A stretch of DNA of 64,000 nt from Crocinitomicaceae bacterium. Its GTDB lineage: Bacteria > Bacteroidota > Bacteroidia > Flavobacteriales_D > Crocinitomicaceae. Both the position numbers and the translations under genes were made by a program. Below are positions 1 through 9,376 of this stretch, piece by piece (positions within the stretch are counted from its first letter, which is position 1; every line of letters starts with the position of its first letter). Below the pieces are notes generated by a model. It had not been told where the DNA came from. It did no database searches and saw only the letters and a program-made list of their open reading frames with translations. The DNA is taken from the NCBI GenBank assembly GCA_030730025.1, contig JANQWC010000005.1:19886-83885 (forward strand), in the 5' to 3' direction.

Positions 1-52
1 CATTCACTAGTTCATGAATTTACGTTCCACATATAACCGGCTAGCGCCGCTT

Positions 53-2416
53 CTATCCGGAACACATTTCACAGCCTTCTGGGTCATCGAGTGAGCAAGC
101 GATAGCCGCTTGTTGGTCTTCGACGATTTTGGCAGCTTTAGGTTCTTCGGTGACTGTTTTATCGACAGTGAATTTGATGGCATCGGTTGCCGCTTTGGTG
201 CGTAAGTAGTACATACCTGTTTTGAGGCCTTTTTCCCAACCGTAAAAGTGCATGGAAGTGAGTTTGCCGAAGTTGGCATTTTCCATGAAGATGTTGAGTG
301 ATTGGCTCTGGCAGATGTAAGCCCCGCGATCAGCAGCTTGTTCGATGATGGCTTTTTGAGAGATCTCCCAAGCGGTTTTGTAGAGGTCTTTCAAGCGCTG
401 AGGTACTTCTTGGATGTTTTGTACCGATCCGTTTGCAGCCATGATTTTTTGACGCATGTCTTTGTTCCACAAACCTTCTCTAACGAGGTCTTTGAGGAGG
501 TGTTTGTTGACGATGATGAATTCGCCAGACAATACACGACGCGTGTAGATGTTGGAAGTATAAGGCTCAAAACATTCGTTGTTACCAAGAATTTGAGCTG
601 TAGAGGCTGTTGGCATTGGCGCCAATAAGAGCGAGTTGCGAACACCGTGTGTTTTCACCTCTTCTTTGAGTAAATCCCATTCCCAACGAGCGGTTGGTGT
701 CACGCCCCACATATCAAACTGGAACACACCCTTTGAAACTGGTGAACCTGCAATTGATTGGTATGGACCTTCTACTTTAGCGAGGTCTTTGGAAGCGGTC
801 ATGGAAGCAAAGTAAATGGTTTCAAATACTTCGCGGTTGAGTGCACGCGCTTCTTCAGACTCGAATGGGAATCCGAGCATGATGAAAGCATCGGCCAAAC
901 CTTGAACACCTAAACCGATAGGACGGTGACGCATGTTGGAGTTGCGCGCCTCTTCTACAGGGTAGAAGTTGTTGTCGATGATGCGGTTGAGGTTGACGGT
1001 AGCTTGGTAAGTAACTTCGAAAAGTTTGTCGTGGTCAAAAGTACCATCTTCAGTAACGAACTTAGGAAGTGCTAAAGAGGCCAAGTTACATACGGCAACT
1101 TCGTCTGGAGCGGTGTACTCGATGATTTCAGTACATAAGTTAGAAGACTTAATGGTACCGAGGTTTTGTTGGTTAGATTTCGCGTTAGCGGCATCTTTGT
1201 AAAGCATGTATGGTGTACCGGTCTCGATTTGAGACTCGAGGATTTTGAACCAAAGATCTTGTGCCTTGATGGTTTTGCGTCCTTTTCCGGCTTGCTCGTA
1301 TTTGGTGTAGAGCGCCTCGAATTCAGCGCTGTGGGTGTCGGAAAGACCTGGGCATTCGTGCGGACACATGAGGGTCCAGTCGCCGTTTTCTTTGACGCGT
1401 TTCATGAAGAGGTCTGGAATCCAGAGTGCATAAAAGAGGTCGCGTGCGCGTTGCTCTTCTTTACCGTGGTTTTTCTTCAAGTCTAGGAAGTCGAAGACAT
1501 CTGCGTGCCATGGCTCGATGTAAATAGCAAACGATCCTTTTCTTTTGCCTCCACCTTGATCGACGTAGCGAGCGGTGTCGTTGAAAACACGTAGCATCGG
1601 GACAATTCCGTTAGATGCGCCGTTAGTGCCTTTGATGTATGAACCAGTAGCGCGGATGTCGTGGATAGACAAACCGATTCCGCCAGCTGATTGCGAAATT
1701 TGCGCACAAGATTTGAGGGTGTCGTAAATACCGCTGATGCTATCTTCTTTCATGGTGAGCAAGAAACAAGAAGACATTTGTGGTTTAGGCGTACCTGAAT
1801 TGAAGAGTGTTGGCGTGGCGTGTGTAAACCAGCCTTCTGACATCAGGTTATACGTTTTGATCGCCGCTTGGATGTCGTCTTTGTGGATACCGACGGCAAC
1901 GCGCATGAGCATTTGTTGCGGACGTTCTGCGATTTTGCCATTCAAGCGCATGAGGTAGGAGCGTGTCAGGGTCTTGAAGCCAAAGTAGTCGTAGCGGAAG
2001 TCGCGGTCGTAGATGATGCTGGAGTCGAGGGCCTCTTTGTTGGCCATGATGATTTCATAGACGTCTTCTGCTAGGAGCGATGCAGATTCGTTCGTCTTGG
2101 AATCAACGTAGTAGTACAGATCGTGCATGACTTCGGAGAAAGTCTTTTTGGTCTCTTTGTGAAGATTGGATACCGCGATGCGAGATGCCAAAAGTGCATA
2201 ATCTGGGTGGTCAATTGTTTTGGCTGCAGCGACCTCAGCTGCGAGGTTGTCTAGTTCTGTAGTCGTGACACCATCAAAAAGTCCTTCAATGACTTTCATG
2301 GCAACAATTTCTGGCGAAACTAGCGGATCTAGGCCGTAACACATCTTGACGATGCGGGCTGTGATTTTATCGAATTTGACGGCCTCTTGCTTACCGTCTC
2401 TTTTAACAACGTACAT
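53..2416 (-). CDS. nrdA: Ribonucleoside-diphosphate reductase, alpha (large) subunit
   Basis: Catalytic subunit of class Ia ribonucleotide reductase, which reduces ribonucleoside diphosphates to deoxyribonucleotides in the cytoplasm. An N-terminal ATP-cone (about residues 1-90, starting [10 protein letters not shown]) points to allosteric control by ATP/dATP. The active site is complete: C217 in MSSCFLL, N426, C428 and E430 in NLCTEI, and C443 in AVCNLASL. The radical-transfer tyrosines are Y736-Y737 (GMYYLRT), and the tail [14 protein letters not shown] carries the C782/C785 shuttle pair. The 787-residue length and almost every motif follow the eukaryotic RRM1 pattern rather than E. coli NrdA. 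It lies 30 bp downstream of nrdB on the same strand, so the two are very probably one transcript. The stop is TAG. Bases 1-52 beyond it hold no gene I can see. Confidence 0.98.
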   Translation of the reverse strand: MYVVKRDGKQEAVKFDKITARIVKMCYGLDPLVSPEIVAMKVIEGLFDGVTTTELDNLAAEVAAAKTIDHPDYALLASRIAVSNLHKETKKTFSEVMHDLYYYVDSKTNESASLLAEDVYEIIMANKEALDSSIIYDRDFRYDYFGFKTLTRSYLMRLNGKIAERPQQMLMRVAVGIHKDDIQAAIKTYNLMSEGWFTHATPTLFNSGTPKPQMSSCFLLTMKEDSISGIYDTLKSCAQISQSAGGIGLSIHDIRATGSYIKGTNGASNGIVPMLRVFNDTARYVDQGGGKRKGSFAIYIEPWHADVFDFLDLKKNHGKEEQRARDLFYALWIPDLFMKRVKENGDWTLMCPHECPGLSDTHSAEFEALYTKYEQAGKGRKTIKAQDLWFKILESQIETGTPYMLYKDAANAKSNQQNLGTIKSSNLCTEIIEYTAPDEVAVCNLASLALPKFVTEDGTFDHDKLFEVTYQATVNLNRIIDNNFYPVEEARNSNMRHRPIGLGVQGLADAFIMLGFPFESEEARALNREVFETIYFASMTASKDLAKVEGPYQSIAGSPVSKGVFQFDMWGVTPTARWEWDLLKEEVKTHGVRNSLLLAPMPTASTAQILGNNECFEPYTSNIYTRRVLSGEFIIVNKHLLKDLVREGLWNKDMRQKIMAANGSVQNIQEVPQRLKDLYKTAWEISQKAIIEQAADRGAYICQSQSLNIFMENANFGKLTSMHFYGWEKGLKTGMYYLRTKAATDAIKFTVDKTVTEEPKAAKIVEDQQAAIACSLDDPEGCEMCSG

Positions 2417-2446
2417 ATGCTCCTTATATTTTATAGTTTAGGTTGG

Positions 2447-3430
2447 TTAAAAATCTTCATCAAGGCTAAAGCCGTGATTGTTGTCTTTGCCGGCGAGAAC
2501 GCCAGCTTTTTGGTATTCACCAACGCGCTTTTCAAAGAAGTTGGTTTTGCCTTGAATGGAAATCATGTCCATGAAATCGAAGGGGTTGGTGGCGTTGTAT
2601 ACGCGCTCGTTGCCGAGCTCAACCAATAGGCGGTCTGCCACAAATTCGATGTACTGACCCATGAGGTCGCTGTTCATGCCAATGAGTTTAACCGGCAAGG
2701 CGTCAGTAACAAACTCCTTTTCAATTTCAACAGCATTGGTGATGATTTCTTCTACTTTTTCTTTAGATAGTTTGTTAACTAAGTGCTTGGTGTAAAGCAA
2801 ACAAGCGAAGTCGCAGTGGAGGCCTTCGTCTCTAGAAATGAGTTCGTTAGAGAAGGAAAGACCAGGCATTAGGCCGCGTTTCTTGAGCCAAAAGATGGAG
2901 CAAAACGAGCCTGAAAAGAAGATGCCTTCTACGGCAGCAAAGGCCACCAAGCGCTCTGCGTAAGAGCCTTTGTCAATCCAACGAAGTGCCCAATCCGCTT
3001 TTTTACGGACGCAATCTACCGTATCGATGGCATTGAAGAGGTAATTTTTCTCTTGGGTGTCTTTGATGTAGGTGTCGATGAGTAAGGAGTAGGTTTCAGA
3101 GTGGATGTTTTCCATCGTGACCTGAAAACCGTAAAAGAATTTAGCCTCGGTGTATTGAACTTCGTTGAGGAAGTGCTCGGCTAAGTTTTCGTTGACGATG
3201 CCGTCAGACGCTGCAAAAAAGGCGAGAACGTGTTTGACAAAATGGCGCTCGTCGTTGTTGAGTTTGTTTTCCCAGTCGATGAGGTCTGGAGAAAGGTCGA
3301 TTTCTTCTGCGGTCCAAAAACTCGCCTCTGCTTTTTTGTAAAAGCTCCAGATGTCGTCGTGCTGGATAGGGAACAGTACGAAACGGCTTTTATTTTCTTC
3401 AAGAATTGGCTCGTGTAGTGTTTGTGTCAT
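2447..3430 (-). CDS. nrdB: Ribonucleoside-diphosphate reductase, beta (radical) subunit
   Basis: Small subunit of class Ia ribonucleotide reductase; it houses the di-iron centre and the stable tyrosyl radical that is passed to NrdA. By family alignment the metal ligands are D45, E107, H110, E168, E202 and H205, and the radical tyrosine is Y114 in MENIHSETY, so this is a normal tyrosyl-radical enzyme and not a Tyr-less variant. The C-terminus GFSLDEDF matches the tail that docks in the large subunit. Long stretches ([32 protein letters not shown]) read like mammalian R2. It is 327 residues, first in the nrdB-nrdA unit. No perfect TAnnTTTG promoter box was found upstream; see the 3431-3768 entry. 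Confidence 0.98.
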   Translation of the reverse strand: MTQTLHEPILEENKSRFVLFPIQHDDIWSFYKKAEASFWTAEEIDLSPDLIDWENKLNNDERHFVKHVLAFFAASDGIVNENLAEHFLNEVQYTEAKFFYGFQVTMENIHSETYSLLIDTYIKDTQEKNYLFNAIDTVDCVRKKADWALRWIDKGSYAERLVAFAAVEGIFFSGSFCSIFWLKKRGLMPGLSFSNELISRDEGLHCDFACLLYTKHLVNKLSKEKVEEIITNAVEIEKEFVTDALPVKLIGMNSDLMGQYIEFVADRLLVELGNERVYNATNPFDFMDMISIQGKTNFFEKRVGEYQKAGVLAGKDNNHGFSLDEDF

Positions 3431-3768
3431 GGTTTTTGGGTTGCAGATTTTAAATTAAATCAGGATTACAAATTTTGTCAAAATTCGGACTCGAATCAAT
3501 TAAAGAAATTAACATTTAATCGCGGTTTTCAACACATGAATACGCAATCCTTTCATGGACAAACCCTTCAGCGGATTTCAACATGCCCAAGAAAGATATT
3601 CACATGCTTTTTGGCGGTGTTTTGATAATTTTTCCGAAGAAAATTGGACCTGCGAAAGGATAATTTTTGTATGAAAGGAAACCTCAATAAAGTTAACACA
3701 ATTGCGTTGGAATAGTTTAAAATTTGTAAGGCACTTTTGAACACCTCATTGTTAAATTTCCTCAAACT
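3431..3768. other. Intergenic region between divergent nrdB and comF-like genes
   Basis: The only gap over 300 bp in the window, AT-rich, between two divergently transcribed genes. It contains an imperfect palindrome, AAATTTTG-T-CAAAATTC at 3470-3486, about 40 bp before the nrdB start, which could be an operator or chance AT symmetry. For the rightward gene the best promoter candidate is CACTTTTG at 3732-3739 (one mismatch to TAnnTTTG), with TTG 22 bp upstream. The short ORFs here (3422-3625 plus, 3568-3765 minus) show no recognisable protein features and I do not call them genes. Confidence 0.5.
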
Positions 3769-4491
3769 ATGGCAACATATATTCAGCGACTGGGCTTGGT
3801 CCTCAAAAATTATTCAGATGGCTTGGGTCATTTAGTTTTTACCAACGTTTGTTTGCATTGCAACAAAGAGCTAATTGCGCAAGAACGCTACCTCTGTTGG
3901 ATCTGTTGGGAAGGCTTGGAGCGCACCTATTTCGAACTTCAAAATGAACCTACAAAACTCGATAAGTTATTTTGGAGTCGGGTTGCAATAGCGCATACTT
4001 GTGCGCTCTATTTTTATGGAAAAGGCAGCGTGAGTCAGTCCCTGATCCGCGCTTTGAAATACGACTTCAAAGCCCCGCTTGGTATTTACCTTGGAGAGCA
4101 CATGGCCACTGCGTTGTCAGCTCATCCGATCAGGCAAGTTGAGGCGATTATTCCGGTGCCCATTCATCCTAAAAAGAAGTTTGCAAGAGGCTACAATCAG
4201 AGTGAATTATTGGCCCGCGGCCTAGCCAAAGAATGGGGCATTCCACTGCTGAAAAGCACCGTTCACAAGAGAAAACACACTTTGAGTCAGACCACAAACG
4301 ACCGCTTCGGCCGCTGGGAAAACGTCCAGCATATGTTCCGCGCCTCTGCTCATTTTACCCGTTATCGCCATGTTTTAATTGTCGATGATGTAATTACTAC
4401 AGGAGCTACTTTGGAGTCTTTGGCGCGGGCAATCAAGTTGGCAGACCCCAATGTTCAAATTAGTTTGCTTAGCTTCGCTTTCACGAAATAG
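3769..4491 (+). CDS. ComF family phosphoribosyltransferase-like protein
   Basis: A 240-residue protein of the ComF/GntX family. The N-terminus carries two CxxC pairs (C28/C31 and C43/C46), the small zinc-finger-like element typical of ComF. The C-terminal half is a type I phosphoribosyltransferase fold, with RGYNQ at 140-144 and the PRPP-binding loop VLIVDDVITTGAT at 202-214. ComF in competent bacteria helps single-stranded DNA entry; in Bacteroidota the role is not established and the domain is also consistent with nucleotide salvage. The stop is 3 bp before the next start, so it is probably co-transcribed with the FAD oxidoreductase. The family call is firm; the physiological role is not. 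Confidence 0.9.
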   Translation: MATYIQRLGLVLKNYSDGLGHLVFTNVCLHCNKELIAQERYLCWICWEGLERTYFELQNEPTKLDKLFWSRVAIAHTCALYFYGKGSVSQSLIRALKYDFKAPLGIYLGEHMATALSAHPIRQVEAIIPVPIHPKKKFARGYNQSELLARGLAKEWGIPLLKSTVHKRKHTLSQTTNDRFGRWENVQHMFRASAHFTRYRHVLIVDDVITTGATLESLARAIKLADPNVQISLLSFAFTK

Positions 4492-4494
4492 ATT

Positions 4495-5544
4495 ATGGCA
4501 AAAAAAGCGCTCATTTTTGGTGCCGGCTTGGCGGGCACTTGCTTGGCTCACCGCTTGCTTTCTAGCGGCATTGAGGTAAAAATAGTGGATCAAGGCAGTA
4601 ATTATTCTAGCGCTGTAGCTGCAGGAATGGTCAATCCGATGGTGTTTCGCCGCATGAATAAATCCTGGCGACTCGATGAATTCCTGCCAGAAGCGCAAGC
4701 TTTTTATCTGCAGATGGAAGAACTGCTCCAAACGCAATTTTATCACCCGATTGTCATTCGCCGCTTTTTTGCTGCTGACGAAGAGCGAGAAAGCTGGCAG
4801 AGCAGGTCGGCAGACGAAGCTTATCAACCTTATCTCGAAGAACTCACAACCTCCGACCTCGAACATACGGCAGCGCTCAACACTTTTGGTAGCGGCCGCG
4901 TTAAAAATGCTTTTTGGGTAGATGCTGCTAAATGGGTCGCTCAGCACATGGCTTATTTCAATCAACTAGGTGTTTTGGAGCAAAAGGAGTTCTCTGCACA
5001 GTTGTGGGAACCACAGCTGCGAAAATACGACGGCGAAACCTATGACTTCGTGATTTTTTGCATGGGTTACAGACAAAAAGAAGAGGCGACTTTTGCTTAC
5101 TTGCCACTGCAACAAACCAAAGGCCAAACCCTCCTGATTGAAAGTAAATTGCTGGAATCTGAAGAGTCCTTGAACAGAAAATGTTTTGTGCTGCCTTATG
5201 GAAATGGCCGTTTTCGCGTGGGTGCCACCTATGAATTCAACAACCCAACACTGCATGTGACCGAAGCAGGCAAAGAGCTGTTGTTGCAAAATTTAGCGTC
5301 ACTTGGGGCTTATGAACCAGTTGTAATAGAGCAGGCAGCGGGCATCAGGCCGACTGTTTTAGATCGCAGACCATTGATGGGCCAGCACCCAACTCACCAA
5401 GGAGTTTATGTTTTCAATGGCTTGGGCACAAAGGGCTACATGATGGCGCCAACTTTGGCGCGAGAACTTGTGGCTCATATGCTTGAAAATAAACCCCTGC
5501 ATTCCGAAACGAACATCAGTAGATTTACGGACAGAACCCTGTAA
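4495..5544 (+). CDS. FAD-dependent oxidoreductase (DAO family)
   Basis: A 349-residue cytoplasmic flavoprotein. The N-terminal dinucleotide-binding motif GAGLAG is at residues 9-14, followed by the acidic end of the second strand (KIVDQGS). The conserved AAGMVNPM region and a C-terminal [11 protein letters not shown] segment contact FAD in the D-amino-acid-oxidase / glycine-oxidase / MnmC-C superfamily. The substrate cannot be read from the sequence. Its MnmC-like features could indicate an amine or amino-acid oxidation, but no methyltransferase half is present. It starts 3 bp after the comF-like gene and ends just before the lepA promoter, which suggests a two-gene unit. Confidence 0.85.
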   Translation: MAKKALIFGAGLAGTCLAHRLLSSGIEVKIVDQGSNYSSAVAAGMVNPMVFRRMNKSWRLDEFLPEAQAFYLQMEELLQTQFYHPIVIRRFFAADEERESWQSRSADEAYQPYLEELTTSDLEHTAALNTFGSGRVKNAFWVDAAKWVAQHMAYFNQLGVLEQKEFSAQLWEPQLRKYDGETYDFVIFCMGYRQKEEATFAYLPLQQTKGQTLLIESKLLESEESLNRKCFVLPYGNGRFRVGATYEFNNPTLHVTEAGKELLLQNLASLGAYEPVVIEQAAGIRPTVLDRRPLMGQHPTHQGVYVFNGLGTKGYMMAPTLARELVAHMLENKPLHSETNISRFTDRTL

Positions 5545-5552
5545 TTTACGGC

Positions 5553-5582
5553 TTGTTATGTGGCTTAGATTCCGTATTTTTG
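5553..5582 (+). promoter_or_regulatory. Promoter for lepA (TTG-N19-TATTTTTG)
   Basis: A textbook Bacteroidota promoter: -33 TTG at 5553-5555, 19 bp, then a perfect TAnnTTTG box at 5575-5582. The box ends 6 nt before ATG 5589, so transcription should begin almost at the start codon. It also lies inside the longer ORF-track start at 5553, which argues against that start. Confidence 0.75.
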
Positions 5583-5588
5583 CAACCT

Positions 5589-7385
5589 ATGAAGCACATC
5601 CGCAATTTTTGTATTATTGCCCACATTGACCACGGTAAAAGCACCTTAGCAGATCGCTTGCTCCAAACCACCGGCACCATCTCCGATCGCGAGATGCAAG
5701 CTCAAGCCCTCGACGACATGGATCTCGAGCGCGAGCGCGGCATTACCATCAAGTCGCATGCCATTCAAATGAGCTACAAGCACGAGGGCCAAGATTACAT
5801 CCTCAACCTCATTGACACCCCCGGACACGTCGATTTTTCTTACGAAGTTTCTCGTTCCATTGCCGCCTGTGAAGGCGCCTTGTTAATTGTCGATGCCTCT
5901 CAAGGAATTGAAGCCCAAACCATCTCCAATTTATACCTCGCCCTCGAGCACGACCTCGAAATCATTCCGATCCTCAACAAGATGGATTTACCGGGCGCCA
6001 TGCCAGAAGAAGTTTCTGACCAAATCATGGAGCTCATCGGCTGCGACATCGAAGACATCATCCAAGCATCGGGTAAAACCGGCTTAGGCGTAGATAAAAT
6101 ATTGGAAGCAGTCATCAAGCGCATTCCTTCGCCAAAAGGAGACGAAGCTGCGCCCTTACAAGCCATGATTTTCGACTCTGTCTTTAATCCGTTTCGCGGC
6201 ATTATTGCTTATTACCGCGTCAAGAACGGCGTCTTGAAGAAAGGCCAGAAAGTACGATTTTTAAATACCGGCCGCGACTACAACGCCGACGAAATCGGCA
6301 TCCTCAAAATGGACCTCTCACCCAAAAATGAAGTGCGCGCTGGCGATGTCGGCTACATCATTTCCGGGATCAAAGCAGCAAACGAAGTCAAAGTAGGCGA
6401 TACCATCACCGCCTCTGACAACCCTTGCGAGGTGCCCATCAAAGGTTTTGAAGACGTCAAGCCAATGGTATTTGCGGGCATTTATCCTGTAGACACCGAA
6501 GACTACGAAGAGTTGCGTTACTCAATGGAAAAACTCCAGCTCAACGACTCTTCTTTGGTTTTTGAACCCGAATCCTCTGCCGCCCTTGGCTTTGGTTTTC
6601 GCTGTGGCTTCTTAGGGATGCTCCACATGGAAATTATCCAAGAGCGCCTAGAGCGCGAGTTCAACATGACCGTCATTACAACGGTTCCGAACGTGTCGTA
6701 CAAGTCTTACATGAAAAAAGACCCAGACGAAGTCTTTATTGTCAACAACCCTTCCGAATTGCCAGACCCGTCGGGCATGGACCGCATCGAAGAACCTTAT
6801 ATCAAAGCACAGGTCATTACCAAAACCGAATATGTCGGTTCGATCATGACACTTTGCATTGAAAAGCGCGGCGAGTTGCAAAACCAAGTATACCTCACCC
6901 AAGATCGCGTCGAAATCACTTTTGAAATGCCACTTGCCGAAATCGTATTCGATTTCTACGATCGCCTCAAGTCGGTGTCTCGCGGTTACGCCTCTTTTGA
7001 TTACCATCCGATCGGCTACAAAGAATCTGATTTGGTCAAGATGGACCTTTTATTGAATGGCGAACAAGTCGATGCACTTTCTGCTTTGGTTCACCGCAGC
7101 AATGCCTTCGATCTCGGGAAAAGAATTTGCCTCAAACTGCGCGAGCTCATTCCGCGTCAGCAATTCGAAATTCCTATTCAAGCCGCAATTGGCGCCAAAG
7201 TCATTGCCCGCGAAACCATCAAAGCCTTGCGCAAAGACGTAACGGCCAAATGTTATGGTGGTGACATCAGCCGTAAGCGCAAATTGCTCGAGAAACAAAA
7301 AGCGGGTAAAAAACGCATGCGCCAAGTTGGTCGCGTAGAAGTTCCGCAAGAAGCGTTCTTGGCTGTACTCAAACTCAACGATTAA
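5589..7385 (+). CDS. lepA: Elongation factor 4 (LepA), translation GTPase
   Basis: EF4/LepA is a ribosome-associated GTPase that acts in initiation and elongation under stress. I start it at ATG 5589 (598 residues, [19 protein letters not shown]) because the track start 5553 lies within the promoter. G motifs are complete: G1 AHIDHGKST (11-19), RERGIT, DTPGH, NKMD and SGKTG. The C-terminal LepA-specific domain is intact, ending in the basic [18 protein letters not shown] region. Length and order match the family. It has its own promoter and is followed after 20 bp by a small membrane-protein gene on the same strand. Confidence 0.98.
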   Translation: MKHIRNFCIIAHIDHGKSTLADRLLQTTGTISDREMQAQALDDMDLERERGITIKSHAIQMSYKHEGQDYILNLIDTPGHVDFSYEVSRSIAACEGALLIVDASQGIEAQTISNLYLALEHDLEIIPILNKMDLPGAMPEEVSDQIMELIGCDIEDIIQASGKTGLGVDKILEAVIKRIPSPKGDEAAPLQAMIFDSVFNPFRGIIAYYRVKNGVLKKGQKVRFLNTGRDYNADEIGILKMDLSPKNEVRAGDVGYIISGIKAANEVKVGDTITASDNPCEVPIKGFEDVKPMVFAGIYPVDTEDYEELRYSMEKLQLNDSSLVFEPESSAALGFGFRCGFLGMLHMEIIQERLEREFNMTVITTVPNVSYKSYMKKDPDEVFIVNNPSELPDPSGMDRIEEPYIKAQVITKTEYVGSIMTLCIEKRGELQNQVYLTQDRVEITFEMPLAEIVFDFYDRLKSVSRGYASFDYHPIGYKESDLVKMDLLLNGEQVDALSALVHRSNAFDLGKRICLKLRELIPRQQFEIPIQAAIGAKVIARETIKALRKDVTAKCYGGDISRKRKLLEKQKAGKKRMRQVGRVEVPQEAFLAVLKLND

Positions 7386-7405
7386 AAACCCTAAAATTCT
7401 ATCAT

Positions 7406-7834
7406 ATGCAAGCTCTGATTTCTGCACACTCCGGATTGCGTTGGATCGCACTTCTTTTATTGCTTTTGGCAATTTTCAATGCGTTTACAGCCAAAGATTA
7501 CGAAAAGAAACACCGTTTGGCGAACCTCTTCACCATGATCACTTTTCACACCCAATTATTGTTGGGCTTGGTCCTTTATTTTTCTTCATCTAAAGTAAAA
7601 TTTGTTGAAGGCTGGATGAAAATTGCGCAGTTTCGTTTTTACGGTATGGAGCATTTGGCAGGGATGCTATTGGCTATTGTTGCCATCACTATCGGCCACA
7701 GCAAATCCAAAAAAGGTGCTGACGCTGCTGCCAAATTTAAAGCCATCAAACTTTGGTATGTACTCGCACTCATCTTAGTATTGGCATTCATTCCATGGCC
7801 ATTTCGCACTGAACTAGGCGCAGGATGGTTCTAA
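7406..7834 (+). CDS. Four-helix membrane protein, possible b-type haem protein
   Basis: A 142-residue inner-membrane protein with four predicted helices (about 11-28, 40-60, 81-98 and 115-131). Relatives in Flavobacteria are usually labelled hypothetical or cytochrome B. Histidines H8 (HSGLRW), H48 in helix 2, H83 (MEHLAG) and H98 (GHSKSKK) sit at or near helix ends, and as I recall they are conserved in the family; paired helix histidines could ligate haem. It overlaps the next gene, a c-type cytochrome lipoprotein, by 10 bp, which supports an electron-transfer role. The haem assignment is inference; the membrane topology is clear. Confidence 0.75.
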   Translation: MQALISAHSGLRWIALLLLLLAIFNAFTAKDYEKKHRLANLFTMITFHTQLLLGLVLYFSSSKVKFVEGWMKIAQFRFYGMEHLAGMLLAIVAITIGHSKSKKGADAAAKFKAIKLWYVLALILVLAFIPWPFRTELGAGWF

Positions 7835-8154
7835 AAAGATTGCAACTTTTACCTTTTCTTCTTTTGTTTTTTTCTTGTCAGACCGGATCAGAAAACACCA
7901 AAGAAGTCTTGCAACAAACACCTGCTGAACAGGGCGCGAGTTTGTATACCATGCATTGTGCCCAGTGCCACGGCGAAGACGGAAAACTCGGGGCTAGCGG
8001 CGCCAAAGACTTGAGCGCATCTAAGTTATCCGATGAAAAAATGCTACACATCATCACAAACGGAAAGGGCGCCATGCCACCCATGAAAGCTTTGTTAGAA
8101 ACCGACACCAATATACAACTTGTGCTTCGTCACATCAAAGCACTCCGCAACTAA
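7825..8154 (+). CDS. Small c-type cytochrome lipoprotein
   Basis: A 109-residue exported lipoprotein. A hydrophobic signal ends in the lipobox FFSC (C18). One haem-binding motif CAQCH is at residues 45-49, with a probable distal Met ligand in the AMPPM segment. This is the single-domain cytochrome c fold (cytochrome CBB3/c551-like) used as a periplasmic or outer-leaflet electron shuttle. ATG 7825 lies inside the end of the preceding membrane-protein gene, and its TAA shares one base with the hflX ATG (TAATG). The three genes are therefore translationally coupled, though hflX is unlikely to be functionally linked. Confidence 0.88.
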   Translation: MVLKRLQLLPFLLLFFSCQTGSENTKEVLQQTPAEQGASLYTMHCAQCHGEDGKLGASGAKDLSASKLSDEKMLHIITNGKGAMPPMKALLETDTNIQLVLRHIKALRN

Positions 8155-9341
8155 TGCAAGGACACGTCACCGTAGATGCCGTTGAAGAACGCTGCGTACT
8201 CGTGGGTGTCATCACCTCCGAAACTTCTGAAGAGGTTGCCCAAGAACACCTCGATGAACTCGAATTTTTAGCCGAAACAGCCGGCGCCATCACCGTAGAA
8301 AAGTTTTTTCAGAAATTACCTTATCCCAATCCGCGCACTTACGTCGGAACCGGAAAGCTAGAAGAAATCAAGCAATACATGAAGGCGCTCGATATCGAAC
8401 TTATTATTTTTGACGACGAACTTAGCCCTTCACAGTTGCGCAACATCGAGCGCGAACTCGAATGTAAGGTCCTAGACAGAACCATCTTAATTCTGGATAT
8501 TTTTGCCAGTAGGGCGCGCAGTTTCCATGCCAAGACGCAAGTAGAGCTCGCGCAATTGCAGTATATGCTCCCGCGTCTTACCCGCATGTGGACGCACTTG
8601 GAACGTCAAAAAGGAGGAATTGGTTTGCGTGGGCCCGGTGAATCTCAAATCGAGACCGACCGACGCATCATTCAGCAGCGCATTTCACTCATGAAAGAAC
8701 GCTTGCGCGAGATAGACAAACAAATGACCGTACAACGCAGCAACCGTGGGCAACTTGTTCGGGTGGCGCTTGTGGGCTACACGAATGTGGGCAAAAGCAC
8801 CATCATGAACCTGCTTTCCAAATCAGATGTCTTTGCAGAAAACAAACTTTTTGCAACACTTGATACCACAGTTCGCAAGGTGGTCATCGACAATATGCCC
8901 CTATTGTTGACCGACACCGTTGGTTTCATCCGTAAATTACCACAGCAGCTCATGGAATCTTTCAAGTCTACACTTGATGAGGTGCGTGAGGCCGATTTAC
9001 TCATTCATGTATTGGATATCGCTCATCCCAATTTTGAGGAGCAGTTTGAGGTGGTCAATGAAACGCTCAATGAAATCGATAACACGGAAAAACCAACGAT
9101 TATCGTTTTCAATAAAATTGATGCCTACCAACCGCCGCTCGCCGAACTCAATGAGCCTGAAGAAGACGTTCGCACACTAGAATCTCTCAAGAAGTCCTGG
9201 ATGTCCAAAATGGGCAAAACCAAATGTGTTTTTATTTCTGCCACCGACAAAGAAAATGTCGAAGAGCTCAAAGAAGTATTGTACAAAGAAGTGAAAGCCA
9301 TCTTTAAGGTAAGGTATCCTTACAACAATTTCTTGTACTAA
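8154..9341 (+). CDS. hflX: GTPase HflX, ribosome-associated
   Basis: HflX is a GTPase that binds the 50S subunit and splits stalled ribosomes. The family signature GGIGLRGPGESQIE is at 154-167 and the G1 loop GYTNVGKST at 208-216, followed by DTVGFI (G3) and NKID (G4). The N-terminal HflX domain (about 20-140) is complete. It is 395 residues, normal for the family. The start ATG overlaps the stop of the cytochrome gene by one base. It ends 35 bp from the convergent rnr gene, and I see no terminator hairpin in the gap. Confidence 0.97.
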   Translation: MQGHVTVDAVEERCVLVGVITSETSEEVAQEHLDELEFLAETAGAITVEKFFQKLPYPNPRTYVGTGKLEEIKQYMKALDIELIIFDDELSPSQLRNIERELECKVLDRTILILDIFASRARSFHAKTQVELAQLQYMLPRLTRMWTHLERQKGGIGLRGPGESQIETDRRIIQQRISLMKERLREIDKQMTVQRSNRGQLVRVALVGYTNVGKSTIMNLLSKSDVFAENKLFATLDTTVRKVVIDNMPLLLTDTVGFIRKLPQQLMESFKSTLDEVREADLLIHVLDIAHPNFEEQFEVVNETLNEIDNTEKPTIIVFNKIDAYQPPLAELNEPEEDVRTLESLKKSWMSKMGKTKCVFISATDKENVEELKEVLYKEVKAIFKVRYPYNNFLY

Positions 9342-9376
9342 ATATTTTTGGAGGCTTGGTTTGGTAAATGATCGGT

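Noticed and set aside
3568-3765. 65-aa minus-strand ORF in the nrdB-comF gap
   Set aside because: Basic AT-rich translation with no signal, no promoter box and no recognisable homology.
4375-4965. 196-aa minus-strand ORF
   Set aside because: Antisense across the comF/FAD oxidoreductase junction; both sense genes are convincing.
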